Counted from the first letter of the stretch, positions 28,942 through 36,894 are shown. The stretch is 64,000 nucleotides of DNA from Clostridia bacterium (GCA_017513525.1 JAFXFC010000019.1:1-64000); one strand, 5' to 3'. Made by a program: numbers and translations. Notes: generated by a model not told the origin, from the sequence alone.

Positions 28942-28978
28942 TCAATAAATTTTCTGTAGCCTTTTTACAAATCCCCCG
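28942..28978. repeat. 37-bp direct repeat, left copy
   Basis: Begins TCAATAAATTTTCTGTAGCC and ends CAAATCCCCCG. Identical over 37 bp to 29698-29734. The two copies bracket the toxin-antitoxin module. Confidence 0.92.
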
Positions 28979-29067
28979 ATTAACTACTTTATTTCATATA
29001 CGAAAAATATCAGACACTGTCTGTTAAATTAAACAAAACACATTCAGAAAAATTTTTTCTGTAAAAC

Positions 29068-29100
29068 AAAAAAATATCCGTCAACCGAAGCTGACGGATG
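29068..29100 (-). terminator. Rho-independent terminator of toxin-antitoxin operon
   Basis: On the minus strand ATCCGTCA-gcttcggt-TGACGGAT then ATTTTTTTG, 15 bp after the antitoxin stop. Confidence 0.88.
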
Positions 29101-29114
29101 CTTATAAATTCATA

Positions 29115-29336
29115 TTACGATAAAATTCCGGACAGGTTATCCCAATCAATATCCTTGTCATCAACAAAACCGCTGTTTTCTGCCTTTTCAATATGCGCAG
29201 CCTCCTGTGGTGTAACCTTTGTAAAGTCAGGATCCCACGCAAGGACAAGTTTTTTTATAAATTCATAAGCAAAAGCTTTATCACTCTCAGGCAAAACATC
29301 TAAAAGTCTTGCAGCATCCATTGCAACATCAGACAT
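29115..29336 (-). CDS. Probable antitoxin of RelE/ParE-type module
   Basis: 73 residues, acidic. The helix-rich start (MSDVAMDAARLLDVLPESDKAFAYEFIKKLV) is followed by a C-terminal segment (TPQEAAHIEKAENSG...DIDWDNLS) of the kind that wraps around and inhibits a RelE-fold toxin. It has no clear DNA-binding fold, so autoregulation would depend on N-terminal dimerisation. Ribosome site GAGGAGGG. It lies 14 bases after the toxin gene, so the order is toxin first. The assignment rests on size, acidity and position. Confidence 0.75.
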   Translation of the reverse strand: MSDVAMDAARLLDVLPESDKAFAYEFIKKLVLAWDPDFTKVTPQEAAHIEKAENSGFVDDKDIDWDNLSGILS

Positions 29337-29350
29337 AAAACAACCCTCCT

Positions 29351-29611
29351 CTATTTATATACATCGCCACGGTTTCCGATATCTATGATAAAAAGCACTT
29401 CTATTTCGTTATCAAAACCATATCGGTATATAACACGCCACGACCCGACACGCAAACGCTTTCTGTTATCAGTATATCCTTGCATGAGCTTTATATCACC
29501 GACGGGTGGGGATAAAGTCAATCCATTAATTGCTTCTCGTATTCTTGCTACTGACCTTTTATCAAGCCTTGCCAAGAATTTCAAAGAATCTTTTGAATAT
29601 TTTATTATCAT
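29351..29611 (-). CDS. RelE/ParE-superfamily toxin
   Basis: 86 residues from ATG 29611. RelE-fold hallmarks: YSKDSLKFLARLDKRSVARIREAI (helical hairpin), GDIKLMQGYTDNRKRLRVGSWRVIYRY and EIEVLFIIDIGNRGDVYK. The central Lys/Arg cluster and terminal IGNRGDVYK fit the RelE mRNA-interferase or ParE gyrase-poison pattern; the catalytic set cannot be decided by eye. The frame is open a further 48 codons upstream, but that extension crosses the promoter at 29645-29673 and the direct repeat and is rejected. Confidence 0.85.
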   Translation of the reverse strand: MIIKYSKDSLKFLARLDKRSVARIREAINGLTLSPPVGDIKLMQGYTDNRKRLRVGSWRVIYRYGFDNEIEVLFIIDIGNRGDVYK

Positions 29612-29644
29612 AACATTTTCACCAAGCAAGATAATCTCACTATT

Positions 29645-29673
29645 ATTATATCCACATTTAACATGTGTGTCAA
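29645..29673 (-). promoter_or_regulatory. Consensus sigma-A promoter of toxin-antitoxin operon
   Basis: On the minus strand TTGACA (29668-29673), 17 bp, TATAAT (29645-29650). The spacer contains CACATGTTAAATGTG, an imperfect inverted repeat that could be an operator. Confidence 0.8.
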
Positions 29674-29697
29674 GAATTTTAACTATGCCCCTAAAAT

Positions 29698-29734
29698 TCA
29701 ATAAATTTTCTGTAGCCTTTTTACAAATCCCCCG
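29698..29734. repeat. 37-bp direct repeat, right copy
   Basis: Identical to 28942-28978, same orientation, 756 bp apart. It lies directly upstream of the toxin-antitoxin promoter. Confidence 0.92.
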
Positions 29735-29844
29735 TTTAGTTTCAATTTGTTCCAAAACAAAACAACCGATTCCGGATTCTTTCTGTACTCAAAGAAAATT
29801 TCCGAAATCGGCACTTTATTTTTTGCAGCTAAGCCAAAAACCAA

Positions 29845-30141
29845 TCAATTATCCCTTTTCTTATCAAGATTTACGTTTCTGACATATAAGCATAAATCTA
29901 TTCCCACCATAATGAGATTGAGGAAATAGAAAAACAGCACATACCATTTTTCACCGAATGACGCCATATATGCTTCATTCAAGAATTTTGAAGCGATACC
30001 TGCAATATAGCCGAAGAAGATAAGAAGCAGAAACGGCAGGCTCTTACCCTTTGCCGTTCTCGCCTTATAAGACTTAATAACATTCAAGGGCCACGAAGCG
30101 CCAAAGCTTACTATCATAATAATTTCAAGTATTTCAGACAT
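29845..30141 (-). CDS. Small PQ-loop/SemiSWEET-like membrane protein
   Basis: 98 residues with three membrane helices (about 4-20, 36-56, 66-86). FGASWPLNVIKSYKARTAKG followed by SLPFLLLIFFGYIAG is the typical single PQ-loop repeat of small Firmicutes relatives of SWEET sugar transporters, which function as dimers. Transported substrate unknown. Strong ribosome site AAAGGAG. The gene stands alone in the minus direction between the toxin-antitoxin unit and tRNA-Arg. Confidence 0.75.
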   Translation of the reverse strand: MSEILEIIMIVSFGASWPLNVIKSYKARTAKGKSLPFLLLIFFGYIAGIASKFLNEAYMASFGEKWYVLFFYFLNLIMVGIDLCLYVRNVNLDKKRDN

Positions 30142-30263
30142 ACTCTCACTCCTTTCTCGCTATGTTACCACAGAAAAACGACTATTTAAAGAAGAATTTT
30201 CATCTTACACGAATAAATTTATCAGTTGACTTATAATATATGGTTATAGTAATATATAAACAT

Positions 30264-30340
30264 CCGCTCGTGGCGCAGCTGGATAACGCAGCAGATTCCG
30301 ATTCTGAAGATCGGGGGTTCGAATCCCTTCGAGCGGGCCA
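30264..30340 (+). tRNA. tRNA-Arg (anticodon CCG)
   Basis: 77 nt. Acceptor stem CCGCTCG (30264-30270) pairs with CGAGCGG (30330-30336); discriminator G and encoded CCA end at 30340. D arm GCGCAGCTGGATAACGC, T loop TTCGAAT. Anticodon loop TTCCGAT gives CCG at 30298-30300, reading CGG Arg codons. The last pair of the anticodon stem (G-A) and a C-A in the D stem are mismatched. Confidence 0.9.
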
Positions 30341-30372
30341 AAAATCGACAGGTTTCGACCTGTCGATTTTTT
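30341..30372 (+). terminator. Rho-independent terminator of tRNA-Arg
   Basis: AAAATCGACAGGT-ttcg-ACCTGTCGATTTTTT directly abutting CCA. Confidence 0.92.
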
Positions 30373-30376
30373 ATCC

Positions 30377-30560
30377 ATTGCGGAAGCGATGGCATATCAT
30401 CACGCGTTAGCGTGTATATCATCAACGATAGCGTTGCTATCGTTGTATCTCATCAGCCTTTAGGCTGCATAAATACTTCCGCAATGATGATATACAAAAC
30501 TTCGTTTTGATGATATACAATTTCTTCGAAATTGATGCTATACACGGCTTTGCCGTGATT
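30377..30560. repeat. Spaced-hairpin array with GATGATATAC spacer
   Basis: Left arm hairpins ACGCG/CGTGT, AACGATAGC/GCTATCGTT and AGCC/GGCT separated by ATATCATC; right arm hairpins AAAAC/GTTTT, AATTTC/GAAATT and ACGGC/GCCGT separated by GATGATATAC. GCGGAAG (30380) and CTTCCGC (30476) pair across the left arm. Same logic as type C but different spacer and no GACCTGCGGTC core. Confidence 0.88.
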
Positions 30561-30589
30561 TGTTCTGTAGCCAAATTACACAGCAAACT

Positions 30590-30621
30590 AAAAAAGACAG
30601 TCAAAAGACTGCCTTTTTTTA
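30590..30621 (-). terminator. Terminator of HD-domain gene
   Basis: Minus strand: AAAAAAAGGCAGTC-ttttGACTGTCTTTTTTAG, just after the stop at 30633. Confidence 0.8.
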
Positions 30622-30632
30622 TGCCATTTATT

Positions 30633-31202
30633 TTATTGAGCTTCTTTTACTCCAAGACCCAGCTCGTCTGCGAATTCTTTCATGGCTTCTATGCAGATTT
30701 CAGCCACTTCCTTAACTTCCATTCCGAGCATTTCGCAGCCCTTTTTAATGACCTCTCTGTCACACTTTGCGGCGAATTTCTTGTCCTTGAACTTTTTCAT
30801 AAAGCTCGAAATTTCCATATCGGTAATGCCCATAGGTCTCATTCTTGCCGCCGCCTGAATGATACCTGTCAGTTCATCCACTGTATAAAGGGATTTTTCA
30901 ATATTATTAAGCGGTTCAACATTATTACAGTGACCGAAGCCGTGAGCTAAAATGGCTCTTATTTCATACTCTTCGAGTCCTGCTTCTTTAAGCGGATCTT
31001 CGGTGTGCATAAGATGCTCGTCGGGATACTTTTCATAATCGTAGTCATGAAGGTATCCTATCGCCTGCCAGTGGGCAACATCCTCACCGAAGTGCTTTGC
31101 CATACCGCCCATAGCAGCCATTACATTTTTAGCATGTAAAAACAAATGCTCTTCAGTAGTTGTACCCCCGAGCAGCTCTTGTGCTCTTTCAATAGTTAAC
31201 AT
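30633..31202 (-). CDS. HD-domain phosphohydrolase-like protein
   Basis: 189 residues from ATG 31202 (TTGGAGGAAG directly upstream). HD-fold features: HLFLHAKNVMAAMGGMA (first His), WQAIGYLHDYDYEK (His-Asp pair), AILAHGFGH and VDELTGI (final Asp). These ligands bind one or two metals in nucleotide or phosphate-ester hydrolases. Small cytoplasmic single-domain members of this kind are common in Clostridia without an assigned substrate. Located 22 bases after the RAYT-like gene in the same direction, hence possibly read from the same transcript. Confidence 0.85.
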   Translation of the reverse strand: MLTIERAQELLGGTTTEEHLFLHAKNVMAAMGGMAKHFGEDVAHWQAIGYLHDYDYEKYPDEHLMHTEDPLKEAGLEEYEIRAILAHGFGHCNNVEPLNNIEKSLYTVDELTGIIQAAARMRPMGITDMEISSFMKKFKDKKFAAKCDREVIKKGCEMLGMEVKEVAEICIEAMKEFADELGLGVKEAQ

Positions 31203-31224
31203 AACTTCCTCCAAAAACACTAAT

Positions 31225-31734
31225 TTATTCATTATCCGGATAAACTAAATACAAATCATCATTCCAACGAAAAGGATTTTCATATATATAATTCCAATGG
31301 TTCATATAGTCTTTTTCGCTTATAATTATATGGTCATAGTATGATCGCTGAAAAACTTTCATCCCCGGAGTTTTTCGTATTTTATTAATCTCTTTGGTAA
31401 TGTTATACTTTAACCAACCGATTATTTGATTTGTACTGATATCATTTGGAGATGAATTATCTTTTGTTATTATAAAATGTAAGTGATCCGGCATTATAAT
31501 ATAATTATCTACTGAAAAACAAGGATATTTTTCAGGCACTTGTTCCAAAAAAATTTTTACAGTTTTTCCGCATTCAGATAATCTCAATTTGCATTCATTT
31601 GTCTTTTCATCTTTCAAAATTTGTGACAAAATTCTTTCTTTGCCATAAATACATATAGTAATAAAAACAGAACCGCCTTGGCTGTAATCATAACCCTTTA
31701 ATCTCGTTGCTTTTCTTTTTGGCAATTCATTCAT
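31225..31734 (-). CDS. RAYT-like Y1/HUH transposase (IS200-like superfamily)
   Basis: 169 residues from ATG 31734; an in-frame TTG at 31746 lies inside the TTTGGAG ribosome site. KATRLKGYDYSQGGSVFITIC is the typical N-terminus of REP-associated tyrosine transposases; the HUH motif is MPDHLHFII (His84, His86), and the catalytic Tyr candidate is in FQRSYYDHIII (Tyr132/133). KDYMNHWNYIYENPFRW matches the conserved tail. These proteins cut and rejoin single-stranded hairpin DNA, and their bacterial REP/REPIN hairpins are usually dispersed and often flank the gene. Here a type B doublet starts 47 bp upstream and an unrelated-core hairpin array lies beyond the HD gene downstream. No IS-like ends or partner gene seen. 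Confidence 0.9.
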   Translation of the reverse strand: MNELPKRKATRLKGYDYSQGGSVFITICIYGKERILSQILKDEKTNECKLRLSECGKTVKIFLEQVPEKYPCFSVDNYIIMPDHLHFIITKDNSSPNDISTNQIIGWLKYNITKEINKIRKTPGMKVFQRSYYDHIIISEKDYMNHWNYIYENPFRWNDDLYLVYPDNE

Positions 31735-31780
31735 AAATTTCTCCAAAGAAAGTCCGTTTTCCTCAGAGGCTCATACTTCC

Positions 31781-31941
31781 CGTAGGGGAGGGGTCTCCCC
31801 TCCCGCAGCCGAGGAGTTGTAACTTCAAACAAATTACATATTTCTTAAAAATAAAAACGGAAACAATTACTTTCCCATATACAAAATTTTTTACAATCAA
31901 TTGTCTTCTCCCACTTACGGGAGGGGGAACCCCTCCCCTAC
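31781..31941. repeat. Type B hairpin-doublet repeat, copy B2 (upstream of RAYT)
   Basis: GTAGGGGAGGGG-tct-CCCCTCCCG at 31782, interior with GAGTTGTAACTT and TACTTTCCCATATAC, inverted hairpin ending CCCTCCCCTAC at 31941. No AAATCATAATTTAT ends detected in this copy. Confidence 0.92.
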
Positions 31942-31988
31942 AAATGAATGGGAGAATTAATCTTAATGCATAACAAATTGATTTTTAT

Positions 31989-33758
31989 TTACAGCCTGAT
32001 ATTCTCATTTATACGCTTCATGAGGTCTATATCGACCTTGACGATTTCTCTGTCGTAGGTTAAAAGTCCGTTGGTTTCGTCTTCAACGTCGCTGACTTCC
32101 GTATAAACCAATGCGGAAAGTCCTTTTTTATAAATGAGCGGCTGAATTCTCTTTATATAGAGAGCTTCAAGTGCCTTTTCGAGAGCAGCCTTTGATTTAT
32201 AAATTCTGTAACCGAAGGTCTTATCGGTGTTAAAGCGGTGGCCGTCAATTGACATTGAATAACCGCCGAATTCCGTAAGAGCCACTACTCTGTCATCGTC
32301 TTTACCGTATTTCGGGAAGAAGAAGGGAGTGAAATATATATGGAAGCTGTTAAGATCGCCTGCGCCCTGGTCATGCCAGCCCGAAGCGTGGTCAATAATT
32401 CTTGTGCTGTCTTTTTCACGGAAAAATTCCGTTGCCTTTACGGAGTCAAACTGTCCCCAGCCTTCATTAAAGGGCACCCAAAGGCAAATTGAAACCGAGT
32501 TATAAAGAGTATCTATCATTCTCGCAGCATCTGTATAATATTCTTCCCTGCCCTTTTTATCCTGACGGGAGAAAAGCTTGTAATTTACCTTGGTGTCCTT
32601 AACGCCGAAGGTCTTTTTAAGTCCCGTTGCAAGACCGACAGCAGGAAGAAGTGTCGTTGCAGCATTGTTATAAACATCACCGCCGTTTATCATATCCTGC
32701 CAGACGAGCATACCGAGTCTGTCGCAGTGATAATACCAGCGAAGAGGCTCTATTTTAATATGCTTTCTGAGCATATTAAAGCCCATGTCCTTCATAGTCT
32801 TAATATCGTATATGAGTGCTTCATCATCGGGAGCGGTATACATGCCGTCACTCCAATAGCCCTGATCAAGCAGTCCGTTATGGAAATACGGCTCATTATT
32901 GAGCATAAGACGGGAGAAGCCCTTTTCGTCCTTACCTACGCTGAATTTTCTCATGCCGAAATAGCACTTGACTTCATCCTTACCTCCCGAAACCTTTAGG
33001 TCATAGAGCTTCGGATTTTCGGGAGTCCATTTCTCGTATTCGGAAAGCTTCAATACAGCGGTATCGCCCGAAGTGGTAACGGTGCAAAGAGTTTTGCCGT
33101 TATCGCTTGCAACTAATGTCACTTCACCGAGAGAGCCCTCTGCTATTATCTGAACCTTAAGAAGGTCATTATCTATATCGGGAGTAAGCTTTACGGATTT
33201 GATATAATTTTCGGGCACTTCCTCTATCCATACGGTCTGCCAGATACCCGACTGAGGAGTATACCAGATATTACCTCTCTTAGAGGTCTGCTTACCGCTT
33301 GCCTGTGAAGAGGTTTCAGAGGGGTCAGTGACCTTAAGAGTAATTTCATTTTCACCGTCAATAACTGCCTTTGTTATATCCACATTAAAGGGGAAATAAC
33401 CGCCCGTGTGAGTGCCGAAAACAGTACCGTTTACGCTGACCTCACACTTATAGTCAACAGCACCGAAATGAAGTAAAACTCTGTCATTTGTTTTCTTGAA
33501 ATTAAATTTCTTTCTGTAATAAAGAGTATCATCGGGAGTGACATTTCTTTCAACTGAGCTTAAAATACATTCGGGGCTGAAGGGCACAACGATTTCTCCC
33601 TCATAGCCTTTGAATTCCGCTACACTCGGATATATCGCATAATCCCATATGCCGTTAAGGCATATAAAAGAATTTCTCTCCATCTGCGGACGGGGATATT
33701 CTGATAAGGGCATTTCACGGTTTAAGCTTTTGCCCCAGCGGGTAAGTAATTTTTCCAT
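31989..33758 (-). CDS. Glycoside hydrolase family 2 enzyme (beta-galactosidase/glucuronidase-like)
   Basis: 589 residues. N-terminal jelly-roll sugar-binding domain (FICLNGIWDYAIYP, LYYRKKF, LLHFGAVDYKCEVSVNG), Ig-like middle, then a TIM barrel with the acid/base in WVPFNEGWGQFD (Glu) and the nucleophile in VALTEFGGYSM (Glu). FHNGLLDQGYWSDG is also typical. No signal peptide, so the substrate is probably an imported oligosaccharide. It overlaps the HAD gene start by one base and ends an operon Gfo/Idh/MocA-HAD-GH2, fitting uptake and conversion of a glycoside. Exact sugar specificity not readable. Confidence 0.92.
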   Translation of the reverse strand: MEKLLTRWGKSLNREMPLSEYPRPQMERNSFICLNGIWDYAIYPSVAEFKGYEGEIVVPFSPECILSSVERNVTPDDTLYYRKKFNFKKTNDRVLLHFGAVDYKCEVSVNGTVFGTHTGGYFPFNVDITKAVIDGENEITLKVTDPSETSSQASGKQTSKRGNIWYTPQSGIWQTVWIEEVPENYIKSVKLTPDIDNDLLKVQIIAEGSLGEVTLVASDNGKTLCTVTTSGDTAVLKLSEYEKWTPENPKLYDLKVSGGKDEVKCYFGMRKFSVGKDEKGFSRLMLNNEPYFHNGLLDQGYWSDGMYTAPDDEALIYDIKTMKDMGFNMLRKHIKIEPLRWYYHCDRLGMLVWQDMINGGDVYNNAATTLLPAVGLATGLKKTFGVKDTKVNYKLFSRQDKKGREEYYTDAARMIDTLYNSVSICLWVPFNEGWGQFDSVKATEFFREKDSTRIIDHASGWHDQGAGDLNSFHIYFTPFFFPKYGKDDDRVVALTEFGGYSMSIDGHRFNTDKTFGYRIYKSKAALEKALEALYIKRIQPLIYKKGLSALVYTEVSDVEDETNGLLTYDREIVKVDIDLMKRINENIRL

Positions 33759-34438
33759 TATTTTTCCTCCAAACTCAATACTGCATCTATAACTTCACCG
33801 ACGGTCTTTACTTCCCTGTCGGCTCGCTTTATTTTTTCGTCCCAATATCCCGTTGAATTCATCCATATTGTTTTCCAACCGGCATTTCTTGCGCCTTTAA
33901 TGTCATTTACGGGATTATCCCCGACATAAACCATTTCATCGGGGGAGAAGATAAATTTTTCTCGCATGATATCAAATATTTCTTTATCGGGCTTATGTAT
34001 ATCATAATCGCCCGTTGCGATTATTTCATCAAAATGCTCTCTTAACGAAAGCATATCTATTTTGCTGTACTGCAGGGCATGATTTCCGTTTGTGATAAGT
34101 GCCGTCTTATACCCCAAGGCCTTTAGTTTTTGAAGCATAGGTATGGTGTCGGGAAACGGCACGGCAGTTTTAGAAAAATGCTTATAAATAAACGAACGGT
34201 AATCTTCAAAGGAGGGAGCTTTTATAAAAACATTATTTTCCTTTAGATAGCCCCATATATTTTCCCAGCCGAAATAGACGAAATTATCGTCGGCATAACA
34301 CCAGAGATCCCCTATTTCCTCGTCAGTCATTTTTTCATTCACCGAAAACTCTTCACGAAGCCTCGGCACTAAAGCACGAAGTGTGCCGTGGCGGTCAAAA
34401 AGAGTATGGTCCAAATCAAATACAACAGCCCTTAACAT
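33758..34438 (-). CDS. HAD-superfamily hydrolase
   Basis: 226 residues. Motif I FDLDHTLFD with nucleophile Asp8 and Asp10, motif II TNGNH, motif III Lys in KIDMLSLREHFDEI region and HKPDKEIF, motif IV VGDNPVNDIKGA. The helical cap between motif I and II is of the C1 type, as in phosphoglycolate phosphatase and YjjG-like nucleotidases. Starts by TAATG overlap with the dehydrogenase stop and ends by one-base overlap with GH2, so translation is coupled. Probably dephosphorylates a sugar phosphate or acts as a metabolite-repair phosphatase. Confidence 0.92.
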   Translation of the reverse strand: MLRAVVFDLDHTLFDRHGTLRALVPRLREEFSVNEKMTDEEIGDLWCYADDNFVYFGWENIWGYLKENNVFIKAPSFEDYRSFIYKHFSKTAVPFPDTIPMLQKLKALGYKTALITNGNHALQYSKIDMLSLREHFDEIIATGDYDIHKPDKEIFDIMREKFIFSPDEMVYVGDNPVNDIKGARNAGWKTIWMNSTGYWDEKIKRADREVKTVGEVIDAVLSLEEK

Positions 34439-35508
34439 TAATCGAACATTCCTTCAAAATCTTTTCCGGCACAGCTTTCTAAAGGCAACTCTACGGGAAG
34501 CCCCGTGCTCATGGATTTATAAATTGCAAGCACTGCTTCTAATGCGCGTTTGCCCGCTTTTGCATCAACATACGGCTTTCTGTCATTCTTTATAGCATCT
34601 GCTACATCAGAAAACAAACTGCTGTGCCCGTTCCCGTAAACGCTTGTTGTTTTCTCATGAAAACCGTCTTTAGTGTCATTGGGATCATCCGAAAATCTCC
34701 ATACATCAATTGCATTTGCGCTTTTTCCGCCAAGCTTTACAATACCCGTTTGCCCGATAAGCGTCAGATGCTCCTCCAGGTTACCACCCGGAACATTCAC
34801 GGTACCCTCAACGGTTGCAATAACACCGTTTTCGAATTCGAATACGGCAGTGCCCGCATCCTCTGCTTCTATATAAGGGTGATACTGCCTTCTTGTTGCA
34901 CCGTAGACCTTTCGAAGACCGTTTCCGCACATCCATATAAGAAGGTCAATTCCGTGTATACACTGATTCATCAGCGTTCCGCCGTCACTTTCGAATTTAC
35001 CTCTCCACTGCGCCTGATCATAATAGCTCTTATCCCTGCTCCAACGCACGGTAATCGCTGCATTTGAAAGAGTACCGAAACGGCCCTTTTCAAGAGCCGC
35101 GCGCATTTCCTGCACCGCAATATTAAAGCGGTTCTGATGACAGGCGGATACCTTTACATTATAAAGTTCAGACAGACGGATAATTTCATCTGCATCTTCT
35201 ATGCTCATAGCCATGGGCTTTTCGATTATAACATGAATACCTCTTTTTATCGCTTCAATGGCTGCTACAGCATGAAGAGAGCTCGGAAGTGCAATGCTTA
35301 TAAGCTCCGGCTTTTCCTTTTCGTACATCTCGATAAAATCGGAATACCTTCTGATATTCTCCTTACCGCATTCTACTGCACGGGAAAACATATCATCAAT
35401 ATGACGGTCATCAATATCGCAGACAGAAAGTATCTCAAAACCGTTTTCTTTAGCTGCTTTTATATGATTGGGCGAAACCCGTCCGCACCCCACAAGCGCA
35501 TATCTCAT
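34438..35508 (-). CDS. Gfo/Idh/MocA-family oxidoreductase
   Basis: 356 residues from ATG 35508 with TTTGGAG at correct distance (an ATG two codons earlier is too close). Rossmann motif YALVGCGRVSPNHIKA, then IIEKPMAMS and the C-terminal-domain signature GGTLMNQCIHGIDLLIW. NAD(P)-dependent oxidation or reduction of a sugar derivative is expected; related groupings with GH2 or GH109-type enzymes occur in glycan use. First gene of the three-gene operon running to 31989. Only moderately similar to the dehydrogenase at 5211. Confidence 0.92.
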   Translation of the reverse strand: MRYALVGCGRVSPNHIKAAKENGFEILSVCDIDDRHIDDMFSRAVECGKENIRRYSDFIEMYEKEKPELISIALPSSLHAVAAIEAIKRGIHVIIEKPMAMSIEDADEIIRLSELYNVKVSACHQNRFNIAVQEMRAALEKGRFGTLSNAAITVRWSRDKSYYDQAQWRGKFESDGGTLMNQCIHGIDLLIWMCGNGLRKVYGATRRQYHPYIEAEDAGTAVFEFENGVIATVEGTVNVPGGNLEEHLTLIGQTGIVKLGGKSANAIDVWRFSDDPNDTKDGFHEKTTSVYGNGHSSLFSDVADAIKNDRKPYVDAKAGKRALEAVLAIYKSMSTGLPVELPLESCAGKDFEGMFD

Positions 35509-35579
35509 AAGCATTCTCCAAAAAATAATATTATATAGTTTATTTTAATATCATTAGTAAAAACTGTCAATATATAAAA

Positions 35580-35746
35580 TAATTAGGAATTCGGAATTAG
35601 GAATTAGGAATTAAGGAAGACACTTCGTGTCTTATTCCGCTTCGCTCTATTACAAGAGTAGAGAGTAACAATGTTCTGCCGCAGGTAGGTTCTTATTAAA
35701 ATGCCGACCGCAGGTCCCGAAATTCCGAATTTCGAATTCCGAATTT
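35580..35746 (-). repeat. Type A hairpin repeat, copy A5 (long form, inverted)
   Basis: AATTAGGAATTCGG arm, AAGACACTTCGTGTCTT hairpin, linker of about 50 bp with GAGAGTAACAATGTTCT (matches A3), AATGCCGACCGCAGGTC and AATTCCGAATTTCG arm. Confidence 0.9.
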
Positions 35747-35760
35747 TTTACGGTTCTCAG

Positions 35761-35793
35761 AAAAAAAATCTCCCGAAGCCGAGGCTTCGGGAG
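35761..35793 (-). terminator. Rho-independent terminator of lipoprotein gene
   Basis: Minus strand CTCCCGAAGCC-tcg-GCTTCGGGAG followed by ATTTTTTTTC, 25 bp past the stop at 35818. Confidence 0.92.
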
Positions 35794-35817
35794 CAGTTAT
35801 GTACCGTTTCTTCTGAA

Positions 35818-36786
35818 TTAGTACTTGAAGTTATAGAACTTACATGTATTTACCATGTGAGCGCTCTTATTCTTGATTGTTGCGATAAGAACCTTAGCTT
35901 CGCCGATCTTGATATCAACATCTGCTAAGTGGTCGATAGAAATGAACTTTCCGTCGGGAGTCATTTCAGCAACAATTTTGTAACCCTTGTAGATAACATG
36001 GATACCGCTGTAGCTTGTAAGGATCTTTGTAACTGTGGGGTCATTCTTAAGAGTATCTTCAATGTCTTCCCAGTAAAGGAGTGAATTTGTTACCTGACCG
36101 AGAACGGAGCCGCTCTTCTTGGGTGTATCTTCATCCTGCATAACGATTGTGATCTTATAGTTGCTGCCTGCAGCTTCGCACTTTGCGGATGCAACCTTGG
36201 AAAGGTCTGTAAGCGTCCAACCGCCGATACGGTTCTTAACATCGTCAGAGCCTTTTTCGCTTATCTGTTCCTGTGCATCAGCTTCAACTGTCATGAAGTT
36301 GCCGAGAACGCCAACGATAGCATCATCAACAAAACCGATACCTGTGATGTTGATCTGGTCAACTGCCTGCCATTCCTTCTTTGTGTAGCCTGCAACAGCA
36401 TTGTTCTTGAGGTCATTAACAGCCTTCTTGTAGAATTCTACAACTTCAGCAGTTGTGGAAGGCATACCTGTGGACTGCTGAGCAGCTGTTGTCTGTTCGG
36501 GAGTGGGCTGAGGAGCAGCTGTTGTCTGTTCGGGAGTGGGAGTAGGAGCAGCTGTTGTCTGCTCGGGAGTGGGAGTAGGAGCAGCTGTTGTCTGTTCGGG
36601 AGTGGGAGCAGGTGTATCTGTGCTCGGACCAACCTGAACGGAACCGCCCATAAGACCGCTGATGTCGATGTCGTTGCCTTCTTTATCAACGAAACGAACG
36701 TGAATTTCCTGAGTACAGGAAGCGAAAGCAAAAAGCATACCTGCAACAAGAACAAGAGAAATTACTCTCAAAACATTTTTCTTCAT
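35818..36786 (-). CDS. Secreted lipoprotein with Thr/Pro-rich linker, paralogue of 36950 protein
   Basis: 322 residues. Lipobox LFAFASC gives Cys at about 24. A Pro/Thr/Glu/Ala linker (four TPEQTTAAP-type units, residues 57-100) separates the anchor from a globular domain of about 215 residues that starts AEVVEFYKKAVNDLK and ends CKFYNFKY. The neighbour at 36950 has the same plan (AELLEWFNKSVNDVK... TNFTDFSY). The linker resembles glycosylated spacers of Clostridia. Own promoter (36866) and terminator. I do not recognise a function; a surface binding role is possible. Confidence 0.85.
   Translation of the reverse strand: MKKNVLRVISLVLVAGMLFAFASCTQEIHVRFVDKEGNDIDISGLMGGSVQVGPSTDTPAPTPEQTTAAPTPTPEQTTAAPTPTPEQTTAAPQPTPEQTTAAQQSTGMPSTTAEVVEFYKKAVNDLKNNAVAGYTKKEWQAVDQINITGIGFVDDAIVGVLGNFMTVEADAQEQISEKGSDDVKNRIGGWTLTDLSKVASAKCEAAGSNYKITIVMQDEDTPKKSGSVLGQVTNSLLYWEDIEDTLKNDPTVTKILTSYSGIHVIYKGYKIVAEMTPDGKFISIDHLADVDIKIGEAKVLIATIKNKSAHMVNTCKFYNFKY
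36482..36613 (-). repeat. 33-bp in-frame tandem repeat (4 copies)
   Basis: Units start at 36482, 36515, 36548 and 36581, each encoding an 11-residue TPEQTTAAPTP-type unit. Confidence 0.92.
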
Positions 36787-36865
36787 TAGGTGTATACCCC
36801 TTTCAATGATACGGCATCAGCCGCTGTTGTGGTGCTGCATACTAAAAGTTATGCAATACATAAAT

Positions 36866-36894
36866 AATTTACAACATATTAAAAAGATTGTCAA
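36866..36894 (-). promoter_or_regulatory. Sigma-A promoter of lipoprotein gene 35818-36786
   Basis: Minus strand TTGACA (36889-36894), 17 bp, TAAATT (36866-36871). The -10 and the preceding TGTTG match the paralogue's promoter at 37885. Confidence 0.7.

Noticed and set aside
29612..29755. 48-codon N-terminal extension of the toxin
   Set aside because: It crosses a consensus promoter and the 37-bp repeat, and the family start is at 29611.
31225..31734. Simple IS200/IS605 element
   Set aside because: The protein matches the longer RAYT N-terminus and tail, and no IS ends or TnpB gene are present.
35818..36786. Solute-binding protein of an ABC transporter
   Set aside because: No permease or ATPase nearby and no domain resemblance beyond the lipobox and linker.
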